A stretch of 64,000 nucleotides of DNA, from positions 6,852,739 to 6,916,738 of the forward strand of contig NZ_CP070973.1 of assembly GCF_017086405.1 (NCBI RefSeq), written 5' to 3'. The notes beneath the pieces are model-generated. The model worked only from the letters and a program-made list of their open reading frames with translations. It did no database searches and had not been told where the DNA came from. The DNA comes from Mycobacterium gordonae. Lineage in GTDB: Bacteria; Actinomycetota; Actinomycetes; Mycobacteriales; Mycobacteriaceae. This document shows positions 16,901 to 25,683 of the stretch, in pieces (the first letter of the stretch is position 1; each line of letters opens with the position of its first letter). The translations under genes and the position numbers were made by a program.

Positions 16901-17565
16901 CGGGCACCACCCACGATCGGCGACCGGATCTGGCGGCCACCTTCCCACGGCGTGGCCAGCCGACCGAGAACGCTGATCACGCTGTCGATGACCACTGCCA
17001 GCGTGAATATCGCGATGATGCCGGCGGCGATCTGCTCGCTCTTGTTCGTCTGGAATCCCGCGGTGAACCAGCTGCCGAGGCCGCCTATGCCGATCACCGA
17101 ACCGACCGAGACCATCGCGATGTTGGTGACCACCACCACCCGCAACCCGGCCACCAACACCGGGATGGAAAGCGGCAGTTCGACTTTCAGCATCCGGGCC
17201 AGCGGACCATAGCCGATGGCGATGGCTGCGTCGCGTAGTTGCCCCGGTACCGCGTCCAAAGCTTCGAGCACCGCCCGGACCATCAGTGCGGTGGTGTAGG
17301 CGCTCAGCGCGACGATCACGTTGGCCTCGTCGAGGATCCGGGTTCCGATGATCAGCGGCAAAACGACGAACAGCGCCAGCGAGGGGATCGTGAAGATCAC
17401 GCTTGCGGTCGCCGTCGTCAACCGGCGGGGCAGCGCGGATCGCTGCACGAGCAGACCAAGTGGCACCGCGATAACCAGTCCGACGAGCACCGGAATCAGC
17501 GACAGCCGCAGATGAATGACGGTCAGCGCCCACGCGGCGTCCAGGTGTGTCAAGAGGTAGTGCAT
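16897..17565 (-). CDS. proW: Osmoprotectant ABC importer, permease
   Basis: The 222-residue protein has several membrane helices and the coupling-loop sequence DAAIAIGYGPLARMLKVELP. It is paired with ProZ as the membrane channel of the importer (Rv3757c-like). The ATG at 17565 begins MHYLLTHLDAAW, directly before the first helix; the longer open frame to 17631 is arginine-rich and overlaps proV. Ten bases separate it from proV. Confidence 0.88.
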   Translation of the reverse strand: MHYLLTHLDAAWALTVIHLRLSLIPVLVGLVIAVPLGLLVQRSALPRRLTTATASVIFTIPSLALFVVLPLIIGTRILDEANVIVALSAYTTALMVRAVLEALDAVPGQLRDAAIAIGYGPLARMLKVELPLSIPVLVAGLRVVVVTNIAMVSVGSVIGIGGLGSWFTAGFQTNKSEQIAAGIIAIFTLAVVIDSVISVLGRLATPWEGGRQIRSPIVGGAR

Positions 17566-17575
17566 CCGGCCCGCC

Positions 17576-18670
17576 CTAGGTCCGCCTGCGCGCTTGCGCC
17601 GCCGCCAACACATCGGTGGCCAGTACCCCACCGACGACCTTCTCCCCCCGGCCCACGGCGACGCCCATCGACGACGGCGAGGACAGGGCGGCGTCCAGCG
17701 CCTGACTGAGGTTGCCGTCGACGTGGAACACCGAACCGACCGACGTCATGGCCTCCGTCAGGGGTTGGCCACCTCGGTGTCGGCGCAGTCCCTCGGCGTC
17801 GATCCAGCCCGCCGCGGCGCCATCGTCGTCGATGACCAAGGCCCAGCCGTCCGGCGTCGCGGCAGTGTCAATGGAGGCCGCCGGGATCTTGTCGATATCG
17901 TGCAGCGGCAGTCCGGCCGCGTCGATGAGCTGAAGCCACCGGTAGCCACGGCCCAGGCCGACGAACCTCGCCACGAAATCGTTGGCCGGACGCGCGAGCA
18001 GTTGTGCCGGTTCGTCGTATTGCTGTAGTACACCGCCTGATCCGAAAACGGCGACGCGGTCGGCGAGGCGCAGCGCCTCGTCGATGTCATGCGTGACGAA
18101 GACCACCGTCTTCCGCAATTGGCTTTGCAGACGGAGTATTTCGTTCTGCAGAGTGTGCCGGACCACCGGGTCGACGGCGGAGAATGCCTCGTCCATCAAC
18201 AGAATGGGCGGGTCTGCGGCCAGCGCCCGTGCCACACCCACACGCTGTTGTTCGCCACCGGACAGCTGGGCAGGATAGCGTGACGCGAGTTTCGGATTCA
18301 GCCCCACTCGTTCGAGGACCTGATAGGCGGCAGCCCGGGCGGCTCGCCTGGACTCACCCCGCAGCACCGGCACGGTGGCGACGTTGTCGATAACCCGTTG
18401 GTGGGGCATCAAACCCGCGCTCTGGATCACATAGCCGATGCCGCGGCGCAACTGCACCGGGTCGACAGTCGAGACGTCTCTGCCAGCGACAGTGACGGTC
18501 CCCGAGGTGGGGTCGACCATCCTGTTGATCATGCGCAGCGCGGTGGTCTTGCCGCACCCGGATGAGCCGACGAATACCGTCAACTTGCTCTCGGAAACAT
18601 CAAGATTCAACCGGTCGACGGCCGTGGCACCACCGGCATACACCTTGCTGACGTTGTCGAAGGTGATCAC
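17576..18670 (-). CDS. proV: Osmoprotectant ABC importer, ATPase
   Basis: The 364-residue ATPase has Walker A GSSGCGKTT (about 35-43), signature LSGGEQQR, Walker B ILLMDEAFSAVD and the switch His (VTHDIDEA). A C-terminal region of about 120 residues has the CBS-like pattern seen in ProV/OpuCA, which senses ionic strength in characterised homologues. The GTG at 18670 follows the proX stop by one base. It corresponds to Rv3758c. Confidence 0.9.
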   Translation of the reverse strand: MITFDNVSKVYAGGATAVDRLNLDVSESKLTVFVGSSGCGKTTALRMINRMVDPTSGTVTVAGRDVSTVDPVQLRRGIGYVIQSAGLMPHQRVIDNVATVPVLRGESRRAARAAAYQVLERVGLNPKLASRYPAQLSGGEQQRVGVARALAADPPILLMDEAFSAVDPVVRHTLQNEILRLQSQLRKTVVFVTHDIDEALRLADRVAVFGSGGVLQQYDEPAQLLARPANDFVARFVGLGRGYRWLQLIDAAGLPLHDIDKIPAASIDTAATPDGWALVIDDDGAAAGWIDAEGLRRHRGGQPLTEAMTSVGSVFHVDGNLSQALDAALSSPSSMGVAVGRGEKVVGGVLATDVLAAAQARRRT

Positions 18671-18671
18671 G

Positions 18672-19601
18672 TCATCGCTCGATCGGCCGATCGAAGCCGT
18701 TGTCGCGCACCCATTTCCGGGCCGCAACGTCTGGATCGACGCCGCCGTTTCCCGAGACTTCGGCGTTGAGTTGGGCGATCGCACCAGTGGTCAGCTTGGC
18801 CGAGACCGCATCCAGCACGTCTTTGAGGCGGTCCGACTTTTTCTGCGAATTGACCAGCGGCACAATGTTTCCGGCGAGGAAGTTGTGCTCAGGATCCTCA
18901 AGTGCCACCAGGTGGTCCTGCACCACCGCGGGCGAGGTACTGAAGATGTTGGCGGCGGTCGCTGTGCCGTCCACCAGCGCGCGGACCGTCACCGGGCCTC
19001 CGCCATCGTTGATCGTCATGAAGTTGGTGGAACTGATATCGAGCCCGTACTTCTGCTTGAGGCCGATCAGCCCGGACGGACGGGTGGCGAACGCTGACGG
19101 CGCAGCGAAGTTCACCTCGGCGGAGTGCGCCGCCAAGTCAGCGATGCTCTTGAGGTTCCAACGGGCGGCGGTGGCCGCGGTGACGGTGACGGTGTCGGTG
19201 TCGGAAGCCGGCGATGGCGTCAGAATCGACAGGTCGCCGGGCAGGCGTTGGTACAGCTGCAACTCGACAGCATCGAGAACCGTGGCTTTGGAGTCCGGTT
19301 CGAAGTAGAGCAGCAGATTGCCGATGTACTCCGGCACCAGGTCGATGGAGTGGTCCTTGAGTGCCGGTATATAGGTTTCGCGGCTGCCGATGCCCATCCG
19401 CCGCCCAACGTCGAAGCCGTTGGCATGCAACGCCTGCGCGTAGATTTCGGCGACGATCTGAGACTCGGGGAAGTCGCCGGACCCGACCACGATGGACTTC
19501 GGCCCGCCCGCTCCGGAACCGAAGGGGTCGGGATTGCCGCAGGCGGCCACCGGGTACACCAACAACCACATGGCCGCGGCGAGCGTTGCGCGCCGCAGCA
19601 T
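18672..19601 (-). CDS. proX: Osmoprotectant-binding lipoprotein
   Basis: The 309-residue protein has a lipoprotein signal ending in PVAAC (C21) and an OpuAC-type binding domain (VVGSGDFPESQIVAEIYAQ; SRETYIPALKD; VPEYIGNLL). It captures betaine- or carnitine-like solutes outside the membrane and delivers them to ProW/ProZ. The ATG at 19601 was preferred over GTG 19607 because AGGG lies five bases before the ATG and would be too close to the GTG. It is the first gene of proX-proV-proW-proZ. Confidence 0.88.
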   Translation of the reverse strand: MLRRATLAAAMWLLVYPVAACGNPDPFGSGAGGPKSIVVGSGDFPESQIVAEIYAQALHANGFDVGRRMGIGSRETYIPALKDHSIDLVPEYIGNLLLYFEPDSKATVLDAVELQLYQRLPGDLSILTPSPASDTDTVTVTAATAARWNLKSIADLAAHSAEVNFAAPSAFATRPSGLIGLKQKYGLDISSTNFMTINDGGGPVTVRALVDGTATAANIFSTSPAVVQDHLVALEDPEHNFLAGNIVPLVNSQKKSDRLKDVLDAVSAKLTTGAIAQLNAEVSGNGGVDPDVAARKWVRDNGFDRPIER

Positions 19602-19709
19602 TTTCACCCTGCCGAGACTACGTGGCCACACCAGGTGCTGCGGCGCACCACGTGAGGAGTTTTCCCGTGATTTGGTTTCATTCCGCGCCGGATAGAGAAA
19701 GATGAACCT

Positions 19710-20081
19710 ATGACCAGCACCTCTCCTGGCTCGCTTCCACCGGATGCGTCCCGGCCCGACCCTTCGCCGTCCCGGAAGGCGCCGCCGCCCCAGTCCCGTC
19801 CGCTGCCGAAGGACAAGGCATCGGTGTTCACCCGCGCCGGGGCGCTGTGGTCGTCGCTGATCGTCGGGTTCCTGGTCCTGATCCTGCTACTGGTCTTCAT
19901 CGCCCAGAACACCACGCCCACCCCGTTCACCTTCCTGGGCTGGCACTGGACCCTGCCGCTGGGTGTGGCGATCCTGCTCGCCGCCGTCGTCGGCGGGTTG
20001 ATCACGGTCGCGGTGGGCACGGCCCGGATCGTTCAGTTGCGCCGCGCGGCCAAGAAGAACCTGACCGCCGCCGTCCGCTAG
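19710..20081 (+). CDS. LapA-domain membrane protein
   Basis: The 123-residue protein has a Pro/Ser-rich cytosolic N-terminus, two membrane helices (about 47-67 and 80-104) and the QNTTPTPFTFLGW segment between them, typical of the LapA domain. It ends in a basic tail. It corresponds to Rv3760 in position. The function in mycobacteria is unknown. The last four bases are shared with the convergent phosphotransferase gene. Confidence 0.8.
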   Translation: MTSTSPGSLPPDASRPDPSPSRKAPPPQSRPLPKDKASVFTRAGALWSSLIVGFLVLILLLVFIAQNTTPTPFTFLGWHWTLPLGVAILLAAVVGGLITVAVGTARIVQLRRAAKKNLTAAVR

Positions 20082-21121
20082 GCCAGTCTGGCGATCTCGG
20101 CGAGTCCCCGCGAGATCAGCGGTGCCACCACCTCGGGGGCGTCGTCGGAGACCTGCCCCTCGGCCTGCTCAGACATGCGGCGACGGAAGTCAATGCCGGC
20201 GGCGATGATGGCGAGCTTGAAGTACGCCAGCGCCATGTAGAACTCCCACTGCCCCAGCTGATGCCCGGACACCAGCGAGTACCGGTCGGCCAGTTCGTCG
20301 GCCGACGGCAGCAGCGGCGACGTCCAGGCGGCCTGGGTGTCGATGATCAGATCCAGCGCAGGGTCGCGGTAGACGCACATCAGGGCCGCGTCGCTGATCG
20401 GATCGCCCAATGTCGAAAGCTCCCAGTCGACGACGGCCCGCACGATGGTCGGGTCGTCGGCGTCCAGGATGGTGTTGTCGATCCGGTAGTCGCCGTGCAC
20501 GATCGACGTCCTGCTCTGCTGCGGAATGTGTTGCTCCAACGCGGAATGCAGCCGCGCTACGTCGTCGTCGCGGCGGTCCTCCGGCAGCCGCACCAAATCC
20601 CATTGCGAGCCCCAGCGGCGCACCTGTCGTTCCAGATACCCGTCGGGTTTACCGAAGTCGCCGAGCCCGATGGCGGGGGGGTCCAGGCTGTGCAGGTCCA
20701 CGAGCACCCGGATCAGGGAATCTACGCAGCCGTCGATGGAGCGGCGCCCCAGCGATTCCAGCTGGGAACGCCGACGTACCACCTGCCCGGCGACGAACTC
20801 GACGATCTGGAACGGCGCACCCAGGACCGTGTCGTCCTCGCACAGCGCGATCGCCCGCGCGACCGGCACCGCCGTGTCCTGCAGCGCGGCCACCACCTTG
20901 AACTCGCGGGCCATGTCGTGCGCGGATGGCGTGAGGCCGTGCAAGGGCGGACGGCGCACGATCCAGCTCGTGGCGTCGTCGTACACGCGGAAGGTCAGGT
21001 TCGAGCGGCCGCCGGAAATGAACTCGCCGCGCAGCTCCCCCTCCCGCGGGATATCCAGTGAACGCAGATACCCGTCCAGCGCAGCCAGTTCGAGGCCGTC
21101 GAGTCGGTCCACGGAAGTCAC
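20078..21121 (-). CDS. fadE36: APH/ACAD11-type phosphotransferase (FadE36-like)
   Basis: The 347-residue protein is a kinase-fold protein with the catalytic motif HGDYRIDNTI and metal-binding DWELSTLGD. This is the ACAD11/12 N-terminal kinase type, whose animal homologues phosphorylate 4-hydroxyacyl-CoAs. M. tuberculosis names the equivalent Rv3761c FadE36, although it has no dehydrogenase domain. The GTG start at 21121 overlaps the stop of a small cistron in the upstream repeat as GTGA, so its translation is probably fed from that array and from the phosphatase gene before it. Confidence 0.8.
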   Translation of the reverse strand: MTSVDRLDGLELAALDGYLRSLDIPREGELRGEFISGGRSNLTFRVYDDATSWIVRRPPLHGLTPSAHDMAREFKVVAALQDTAVPVARAIALCEDDTVLGAPFQIVEFVAGQVVRRRSQLESLGRRSIDGCVDSLIRVLVDLHSLDPPAIGLGDFGKPDGYLERQVRRWGSQWDLVRLPEDRRDDDVARLHSALEQHIPQQSRTSIVHGDYRIDNTILDADDPTIVRAVVDWELSTLGDPISDAALMCVYRDPALDLIIDTQAAWTSPLLPSADELADRYSLVSGHQLGQWEFYMALAYFKLAIIAAGIDFRRRMSEQAEGQVSDDAPEVVAPLISRGLAEIARLA

Positions 21122-21216
21122 CGCACTTGTTTACCAAAGCCCGGACGGCCGTGACTCACCAGCGCCATATGTTCGCTCCTCCGCACGCCGCTGCGCGGCG
21201 TGCATCGTCGACTCAC
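21118..21216 (-). CDS. 32-codon minicistron linking repeat to fadE36
   Basis: This frame begins GTG AGT at 21216, where it overlaps the stop of the preceding minicistron, and ends TGA at 21118-21120, overlapping the GTG of fadE36. It begins MSRRCTPRSGVRRSEHM, like its partner. GGAGGAG inside it sits 7 bases before an internal ATG at 21169. It is more likely a translational bridge than a source of a working peptide. Confidence 0.4.
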   Translation of the reverse strand: MSRRCTPRSGVRRSEHMALVSHGRPGFGKQVR

Positions 21217-21274
21217 GCGGCCATATGTTCGCTCCTCCGCACGCCGCTGCGCGGCGTGCATCGTCGACTCACGC
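21165..21274 (-). repeat. Two-copy 56-bp MIRU-like tandem repeat
   Basis: Copies at 21165-21220 and 21221-21274 are identical over 54 bases. Each holds a perfect 9-bp hairpin (GCACGCCGC/GCGGCGTGC) and, on the minus strand, GGAGGAG seven bases before ATG. The array fills the gap between the phosphatase and fadE36 genes. Size, intercistronic place and overlapping ends fit mycobacterial interspersed repetitive units (MIRU). Its minus strand shares CGACGATGCA and GGAGGAG with the array at 43808. Confidence 0.85.
21213..21272 (-). CDS. 19-codon minicistron after the phosphatase gene
   Basis: The GTG at 21272 overlaps the phosphatase stop (GTGA), and the TGA at 21213-21215 overlaps the GTG of the next minicistron. 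The encoded MSRRCTPRSGVRRSEHMAA is the repeat unit itself. The overlaps at both ends argue for translational relay. No protein function is proposed. Confidence 0.4.
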   Translation of the reverse strand: MSRRCTPRSGVRRSEHMAA

Positions 21275-21877
21275 CCGCTGGTTTCGGGGCAGCAGATCCC
21301 ACACGTGCTCGGTGGCATTGACCGTGGCCACGGTCGCCTGCCCGGTCCGGGAGAACAGCAGCCGGGTGACCGAGGCGTAATCGATGGGAAACGACAGCAG
21401 CCGGGCCGTCCCCAGAATTTCGTGCAGCACCACGTTGATCACTCCGCCGTGGCTGAACGCGGCGACGGTCTCGTCGGGGTCGGCGGCGGCCACCAGGTCG
21501 TCGATCGCACCACGCACCCGGGCACGGAAAGCATCCTCGTCGACGGCGCTGGGCAGGTGCCCCTGGGCCATACGCGCCCACTCGTCGGGGAACTCCGCGC
21601 GGATCTGCTCGATCGGAATGTAGGACGTCTGGTCCCGGTCGTATTCGGCCAGCCGATCCTCGATGTCGACGGGCAGCGCGCGGGCCTGGGCGAGCGGCTC
21701 CGCGGTCTGTATCGCGCGCCGCTGCGGACTGCTCACCACCCGGGCGATGGGGTACCGGGCCAGCGCTTCGGGCAACCGCGCGACCTGCTGCAATCCGGTT
21801 TCGGACAGTTCGGGATCGGCGCCCTCGCCGTGGTTGCTGCGCAACGGCAACGCGTGCCGGACCAGAAGCAGTTGCAT
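21269..21877 (-). CDS. Histidine phosphatase (phosphoglycerate mutase-like)
   Basis: The 202-residue protein has the catalytic LVRHALP at residues 5-11 and a second His in AAFSHGGVINV. These mark the histidine phosphatase superfamily, which includes mutases and small-molecule phosphatases. It lies next to genes for kinase-fold proteins of lipid metabolism, so dephosphorylation of a related intermediate is possible but only inferred. It leads through the repeat into fadE36 and is divergent from the phosphotransferase gene at 21965. Confidence 0.85.
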   Translation of the reverse strand: MQLLLVRHALPLRSNHGEGADPELSETGLQQVARLPEALARYPIARVVSSPQRRAIQTAEPLAQARALPVDIEDRLAEYDRDQTSYIPIEQIRAEFPDEWARMAQGHLPSAVDEDAFRARVRGAIDDLVAAADPDETVAAFSHGGVINVVLHEILGTARLLSFPIDYASVTRLLFSRTGQATVATVNATEHVWDLLPRNQRA

Positions 21878-21923
21878 GCGCCAAGCCTCGCACGCGACGT
21901 CGCATCCCCTTGGCGACGCTGCG

Positions 21924-21946
21924 GAGAATGCTATTCTCTGCAGAGA
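21924..21946. promoter_or_regulatory. Inverted repeats overlapping a -10 box, probable TetR operator
   Basis: GAGAAT-GCT-ATTCTC (21924-21938) is a perfect inverted repeat, and TCTCTGCAGAGA (21935-21946) is a second, overlapping palindrome. TATTCT within the first resembles a -10 hexamer. The site is 20-40 bases before the phosphotransferase ATG at 21965 and 46 bases before the divergent phosphatase start. A TetR regulator is encoded in the same gene group at 25081. Confidence 0.5.
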
Positions 21947-21964
21947 GAGTGGGGTGTGCCGGAC

Positions 21965-22993
21965 ATGTCGACGGAGAGCGGAACCGAACCGGATGCCGGT
22001 GTGCTAGGCCGGTGGCTCGACGCGCATGACGCGCCGGGGCATGGCGAACGGGCGGCTTCAGAACAGCTCAGCGGCGGTTCACAGAACACCCTGTATCTCA
22101 TCCGCCGGGGGTCCGAACGGATGGTGCTGCGGATGCCCGGCCCGCGCGCCGACGCCGCGCGCATCGACGGCCTGCTCCGCGAGATCCGCCTGGTGCGGGC
22201 CCTGTCCGGCACGGATGTTCCGCACGCGGAGTTGATCGCCGCCGACGAAACCGGCTCGGTGCTGGGTATGCCGTTCTACGTGATGCGCGCGATCGACGGG
22301 TGGAGCCCGATGGGCGGCGGCTGGCGAGCGCCTTTCGACACCGACCTCGCGGCCCGTCGAGAGCTGGCATTCCAGCTCGTCGAAGGCGCCGCCAAGCTGG
22401 GCCGGGTGGACTGGCGCGGCCAGGGCCTGGACGGCTTCGGCCGCCCGGACGGCTTCCATGAACGACAGGTCGACCGCTGGCTGGCCTTCCTCGACTCCTA
22501 CAAGGTGCGCGAGTTGCCCGGCCTCGACGAGGCGGCGGACTGGCTGCGCCGCAACCGGCCGGCGCACTACACGCCCGGCATCATGCACGGCGATTACCAG
22601 TTCGCGAACGTGATGTTCGCCCACGGGGCGCCGGCCCGGCTGGCAGCGATTGTGGACTGGGAGATGACGACGGTCGGTGACCCGCTGTTAGACCTGGCGT
22701 GGGCGCTGCTGGGATACGACGGTGAGGAACCGCGCGCCGGCGGGTTCTACCTCGACATGGCCGGTATGCCCCGGCGCGGCGAACTGCTTTCGCACTACGA
22801 GTCGATCAGCGGGCTGTCCACCGAACACATCGGCTATTACCTGGTGTTGGCGAACTGGAAACTGGGCATCGTGCTGGAGAAGACCTACGCTGCGGGGGTG
22901 CGCACCGGGAAGGTCGATCCGAAGATCAAGGACACGTTCGGGGCGATGATCCCGCAGCTCATCGCGACCGCCGCAGGGCTGACGAGGTCTTGA
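21965..22993 (+). CDS. APH/ACAD11-type phosphotransferase
   Basis: The 342-residue kinase-fold protein has the catalytic motif HGDYQFANVMF and metal-binding DWEMTTVGDPLLDL. It belongs with the fadE36-type proteins rather than drug-modifying kinases. It is followed by SDR, acyl-CoA dehydrogenase, TetR and quinone oxidoreductase genes with 1-17 bases between them, so a role in oxidation of an acyl- or hydroxyacyl-CoA is inferred. ATG 21965 was chosen as the start; GTG 21956 is a possible alternative. Confidence 0.82.
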   Translation: MSTESGTEPDAGVLGRWLDAHDAPGHGERAASEQLSGGSQNTLYLIRRGSERMVLRMPGPRADAARIDGLLREIRLVRALSGTDVPHAELIAADETGSVLGMPFYVMRAIDGWSPMGGGWRAPFDTDLAARRELAFQLVEGAAKLGRVDWRGQGLDGFGRPDGFHERQVDRWLAFLDSYKVRELPGLDEAADWLRRNRPAHYTPGIMHGDYQFANVMFAHGAPARLAAIVDWEMTTVGDPLLDLAWALLGYDGEEPRAGGFYLDMAGMPRRGELLSHYESISGLSTEHIGYYLVLANWKLGIVLEKTYAAGVRTGKVDPKIKDTFGAMIPQLIATAAGLTRS

Positions 22994-22994
22994 A

Positions 22995-23759
22995 ATGGGC
23001 TACGCGGAACAGCTTTTCGACCTAACTGACCAGGTGGTGCTGATCACCGGCGGCAGTCGCGGCCTGGGCCGGGAGATGGCCTTCGGCTTGGCGCGTTGCG
23101 GCGCCGACGTGGTGATCGCCAGCCGCAACATGGAGAACTGCGTCGCCGTCGCCAAGGAGATCGAGGCTGAGACCGGCCGCACCGCCCTGCCCTACCAGGT
23201 GCACGTGGGCCGATGGGATCAGCTCGACGGATTGGTGGAAGCGGCCTATGACGCGTTCGGCAAGGTCGACACCCTGATCAATAACGCCGGAATGTCGCCG
23301 TTGTACGGCAAGCTTTCGGAGGTCACCGAGAAGCTCTACGATTCGGTGTTCAATCTCAATCTCAAAGGGCCCTTCCGACTTTCGGCATTGGTGGGCGAAC
23401 GGATGGTGGCCGCCGGCCGCGGCTCGATCATCAACGTGAGTTCGGCAGGCTCGCTGCGTCCGAGCCCGGACATCGTCCCCTACGCCTCGGCCAAGGCCGG
23501 GCTCAACGCCATGACCGAGGGTTTCGCACGCGCGTTCGGGCCGACCGTCCGGGTCAACACGCTGATGGCCGGTCCCTTTCTGACCGACGTCAGCAAGGCA
23601 TGGAACCTGGCGGAGCGCGGGTCCGAGATGTTCGGGCACCTGTCGCTCAAACGCGCGGGGGACCCCGCCGAAATTGTCGGTGCCGCATTGTTTCTGGCGT
23701 CTGACGCGTCCAGTTTCACTACCGGCTCGATCGTTCGGGCCGACGGCGGCATTCCCTGA
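22995..23759 (+). CDS. Short-chain dehydrogenase/reductase
   Basis: The 254-residue classical SDR has TGGSRGLG near residue 19, NNAG, a catalytic Ser in INVSSAGS and YASAKAG. It is probably a 3-hydroxyacyl- or alcohol-oxidising enzyme. It starts one base after the phosphotransferase stop. Its C-terminus (SFTTGSIVRADGG) is that of the FabG-like group. Confidence 0.88.
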   Translation: MGYAEQLFDLTDQVVLITGGSRGLGREMAFGLARCGADVVIASRNMENCVAVAKEIEAETGRTALPYQVHVGRWDQLDGLVEAAYDAFGKVDTLINNAGMSPLYGKLSEVTEKLYDSVFNLNLKGPFRLSALVGERMVAAGRGSIINVSSAGSLRPSPDIVPYASAKAGLNAMTEGFARAFGPTVRVNTLMAGPFLTDVSKAWNLAERGSEMFGHLSLKRAGDPAEIVGAALFLASDASSFTTGSIVRADGGIP

Positions 23760-23776
23760 CAGGCAGGAGTGATTCG

Positions 23777-25078
23777 ATGGCATGGGACTTCTCCACCGAG
23801 CCGGCGTTCGAGAAGAAGCTCGAGTGGGTCCGGGAGTTCGTACGCGACGAGGTGGAACCGCTCGAGGTGCTGTTTCCGGGCTGCGAGTTCCTGCCGCTCA
23901 ACGAGGAACGCCGCCGCATCGTCGATCCACTCAAGCAGCAGGTGCGCGAGCAAGGTTTGTGGGCACCACATTTGGGGCCCGAACTCGGCGGCCAGGGTTT
24001 CGGCGCAGTCAAGCTGACGCTGATCAACGAGATTCTCGGCCGCAGCCCCTGGGCGCCGATCATCTTCGGAACCCAGGCGCCCGACACCGGCAACGCGGAA
24101 ATCCTGGCTCGCTTCGGCACCCAGGAACAGAAGGACCGGTATCTGGCCGGCCTGCTGTCGGGGGAGATCTTCTCCTGCTTCTCGATGACCGAACCACAAG
24201 GCGGTGCGGACCCGCGGGTCTTCACGACCCGTGCGGTGCGTGACGGCGACGCCTGGGTGATCACGGGACAGAAGTTCTTCTCGTCCAACGCATCGGTCGC
24301 CTCGTTCTTCATCGTGGTCGCCATCTCCGACCCAGATGTGCCGGTGCACCACGGCGCATCCACCTTCCTCATTCCGGCCGGCACCCCGGGTCTCACCATC
24401 GAAGCCAACCACCACCTGGTCGGCGCCGATCCGCACGAACCCGGCCACTCGCTGGTGCGCTACCACGACGTCCGGGTCGGTGCGGATGCGCTGCTGGGCC
24501 AACCGGGCCAGGGCTTCCTGATTCTGCAGACCCGACTGGCGGGTGGTCGTCTGCACCACGCCATGCGCTCCATCGGGATGGCGCAGCGGGCCATCGAGAT
24601 GATGTCGCGCCGCGCGAAAAGCCGTTTCACGCAGGGCAGTTCACTGGCCGATAAGCAACTGGTGCAAGAGTTCATCGCCGACTCGCACACCGAGCTGATT
24701 CCGTTCCGGTTGACGGTGCTGCACGCCGCCTGGCTGATCGACAGCGGGGACGAACGCGCGGCTCGCGCCGAGATCGGTGTCTGCAAGATCCTGGCCTCGC
24801 AGGTTCTGAAATCCATTGCACTGCGCGCTATTCAGGTTCACGGCGCGCTGGGGCTCAGCGATCAGCTGCCGCTGGTCAACGTCTTACTGGGCGGCATTGC
24901 GCTCGGTCTGGCCGACGGGCCGACCGAGGCGCACAAGGTCAACTTGGCCCGGATGTTGCTCAAGAACTACCAGGCCGAGGAAGGCGCATGGCCCAATGAG
25001 ATGCTCGACGTTCGCCGTGAGGCGGCGCGCAAGAAGTACGCCGGGCTGATCGATCGCGTTCCGGCGCTTCCCGATTAG
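23777..25078 (+). CDS. Acyl-CoA dehydrogenase
   Basis: The 433-residue flavoprotein shows the three-domain ACAD order. The middle domain has CFSMTEPQGGADPRVF, which contacts FAD, and the C-terminal domain has QVHGALGLSDQLPL. The length is that of the ACAD10/11 group, larger than the usual 380, which agrees with the neighbouring APH-type gene: in animals the two domains are fused in ACAD10/11. A GGCAGGAG ribosome site precedes the ATG. Confidence 0.88.
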   Translation: MAWDFSTEPAFEKKLEWVREFVRDEVEPLEVLFPGCEFLPLNEERRRIVDPLKQQVREQGLWAPHLGPELGGQGFGAVKLTLINEILGRSPWAPIIFGTQAPDTGNAEILARFGTQEQKDRYLAGLLSGEIFSCFSMTEPQGGADPRVFTTRAVRDGDAWVITGQKFFSSNASVASFFIVVAISDPDVPVHHGASTFLIPAGTPGLTIEANHHLVGADPHEPGHSLVRYHDVRVGADALLGQPGQGFLILQTRLAGGRLHHAMRSIGMAQRAIEMMSRRAKSRFTQGSSLADKQLVQEFIADSHTELIPFRLTVLHAAWLIDSGDERAARAEIGVCKILASQVLKSIALRAIQVHGALGLSDQLPLVNVLLGGIALGLADGPTEAHKVNLARMLLKNYQAEEGAWPNEMLDVRREAARKKYAGLIDRVPALPD

Positions 25079-25080
25079 CC

Positions 25081-25683
25081 GTGACTGACCGAGTATCCGC
25101 GGCCGTCGGGCGCGCCCTCGACGACCGCCAGCGTGAGGCCACCGAGGAAGTGGAACGCATCCTGGCCGCCGCGGTACGAGTGATGGAGCGGGTAGCTCCC
25201 GACCCTCCCCGGGTCAGCGATATCGTGGCCGAGTCGGGTTCGTCGAACAAGGCGTTCTACCGGTATTTCGCCGGAAAGGACGACCTCATCCTGGCGGTGA
25301 TGGAGCGCGGCATAGCGATCGTGGTGTCCTATTTGCAGCACCAGATGGCCAAAGAGCCCCGGCCACGAGACCAGATTGCCCGCTGGATCGAAGGGACGCT
25401 GGCGCAGGTCGCCGATCCGCACCTGATCAGCATGAGCCGGGCGGTGGCGGGGCAGCTGTCGAACTGGCTTGCCGCAGACCGGGAAATGATGCGGCCGCTG
25501 CGCGATCTACTCACCGAACCGATCACCGCACTCGGTAGCACCGACATCGAGCGCGACGTCGAGGCGGTCTACGGTGGCACCGTCGCGATGATGCGGCGGT
25601 ACGTGGGGTCGGCCGACCGGCCGGGCCGGGAAGATATCGAGCACCTGGTGAAGTTCTGCCTGCTCGGGCTGGGAGTCCGTTGA
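25081..25683 (+). CDS. TetR-family transcriptional regulator
   Basis: The 200-residue protein has an N-terminal helix-turn-helix (PRVSDIVAESGSSNKAFYRYFAGKDDLILAV, about 40-70) and a diverged ligand domain. It starts two bases after the acyl-CoA dehydrogenase stop and its own stop overlaps the next start, so it is inside the operon it probably controls. The inverted repeats at 21924 are a candidate binding site. An acyl-CoA effector would fit the setting. Confidence 0.85.
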   Translation: MTDRVSAAVGRALDDRQREATEEVERILAAAVRVMERVAPDPPRVSDIVAESGSSNKAFYRYFAGKDDLILAVMERGIAIVVSYLQHQMAKEPRPRDQIARWIEGTLAQVADPHLISMSRAVAGQLSNWLAADREMMRPLRDLLTEPITALGSTDIERDVEAVYGGTVAMMRRYVGSADRPGREDIEHLVKFCLLGLGVR

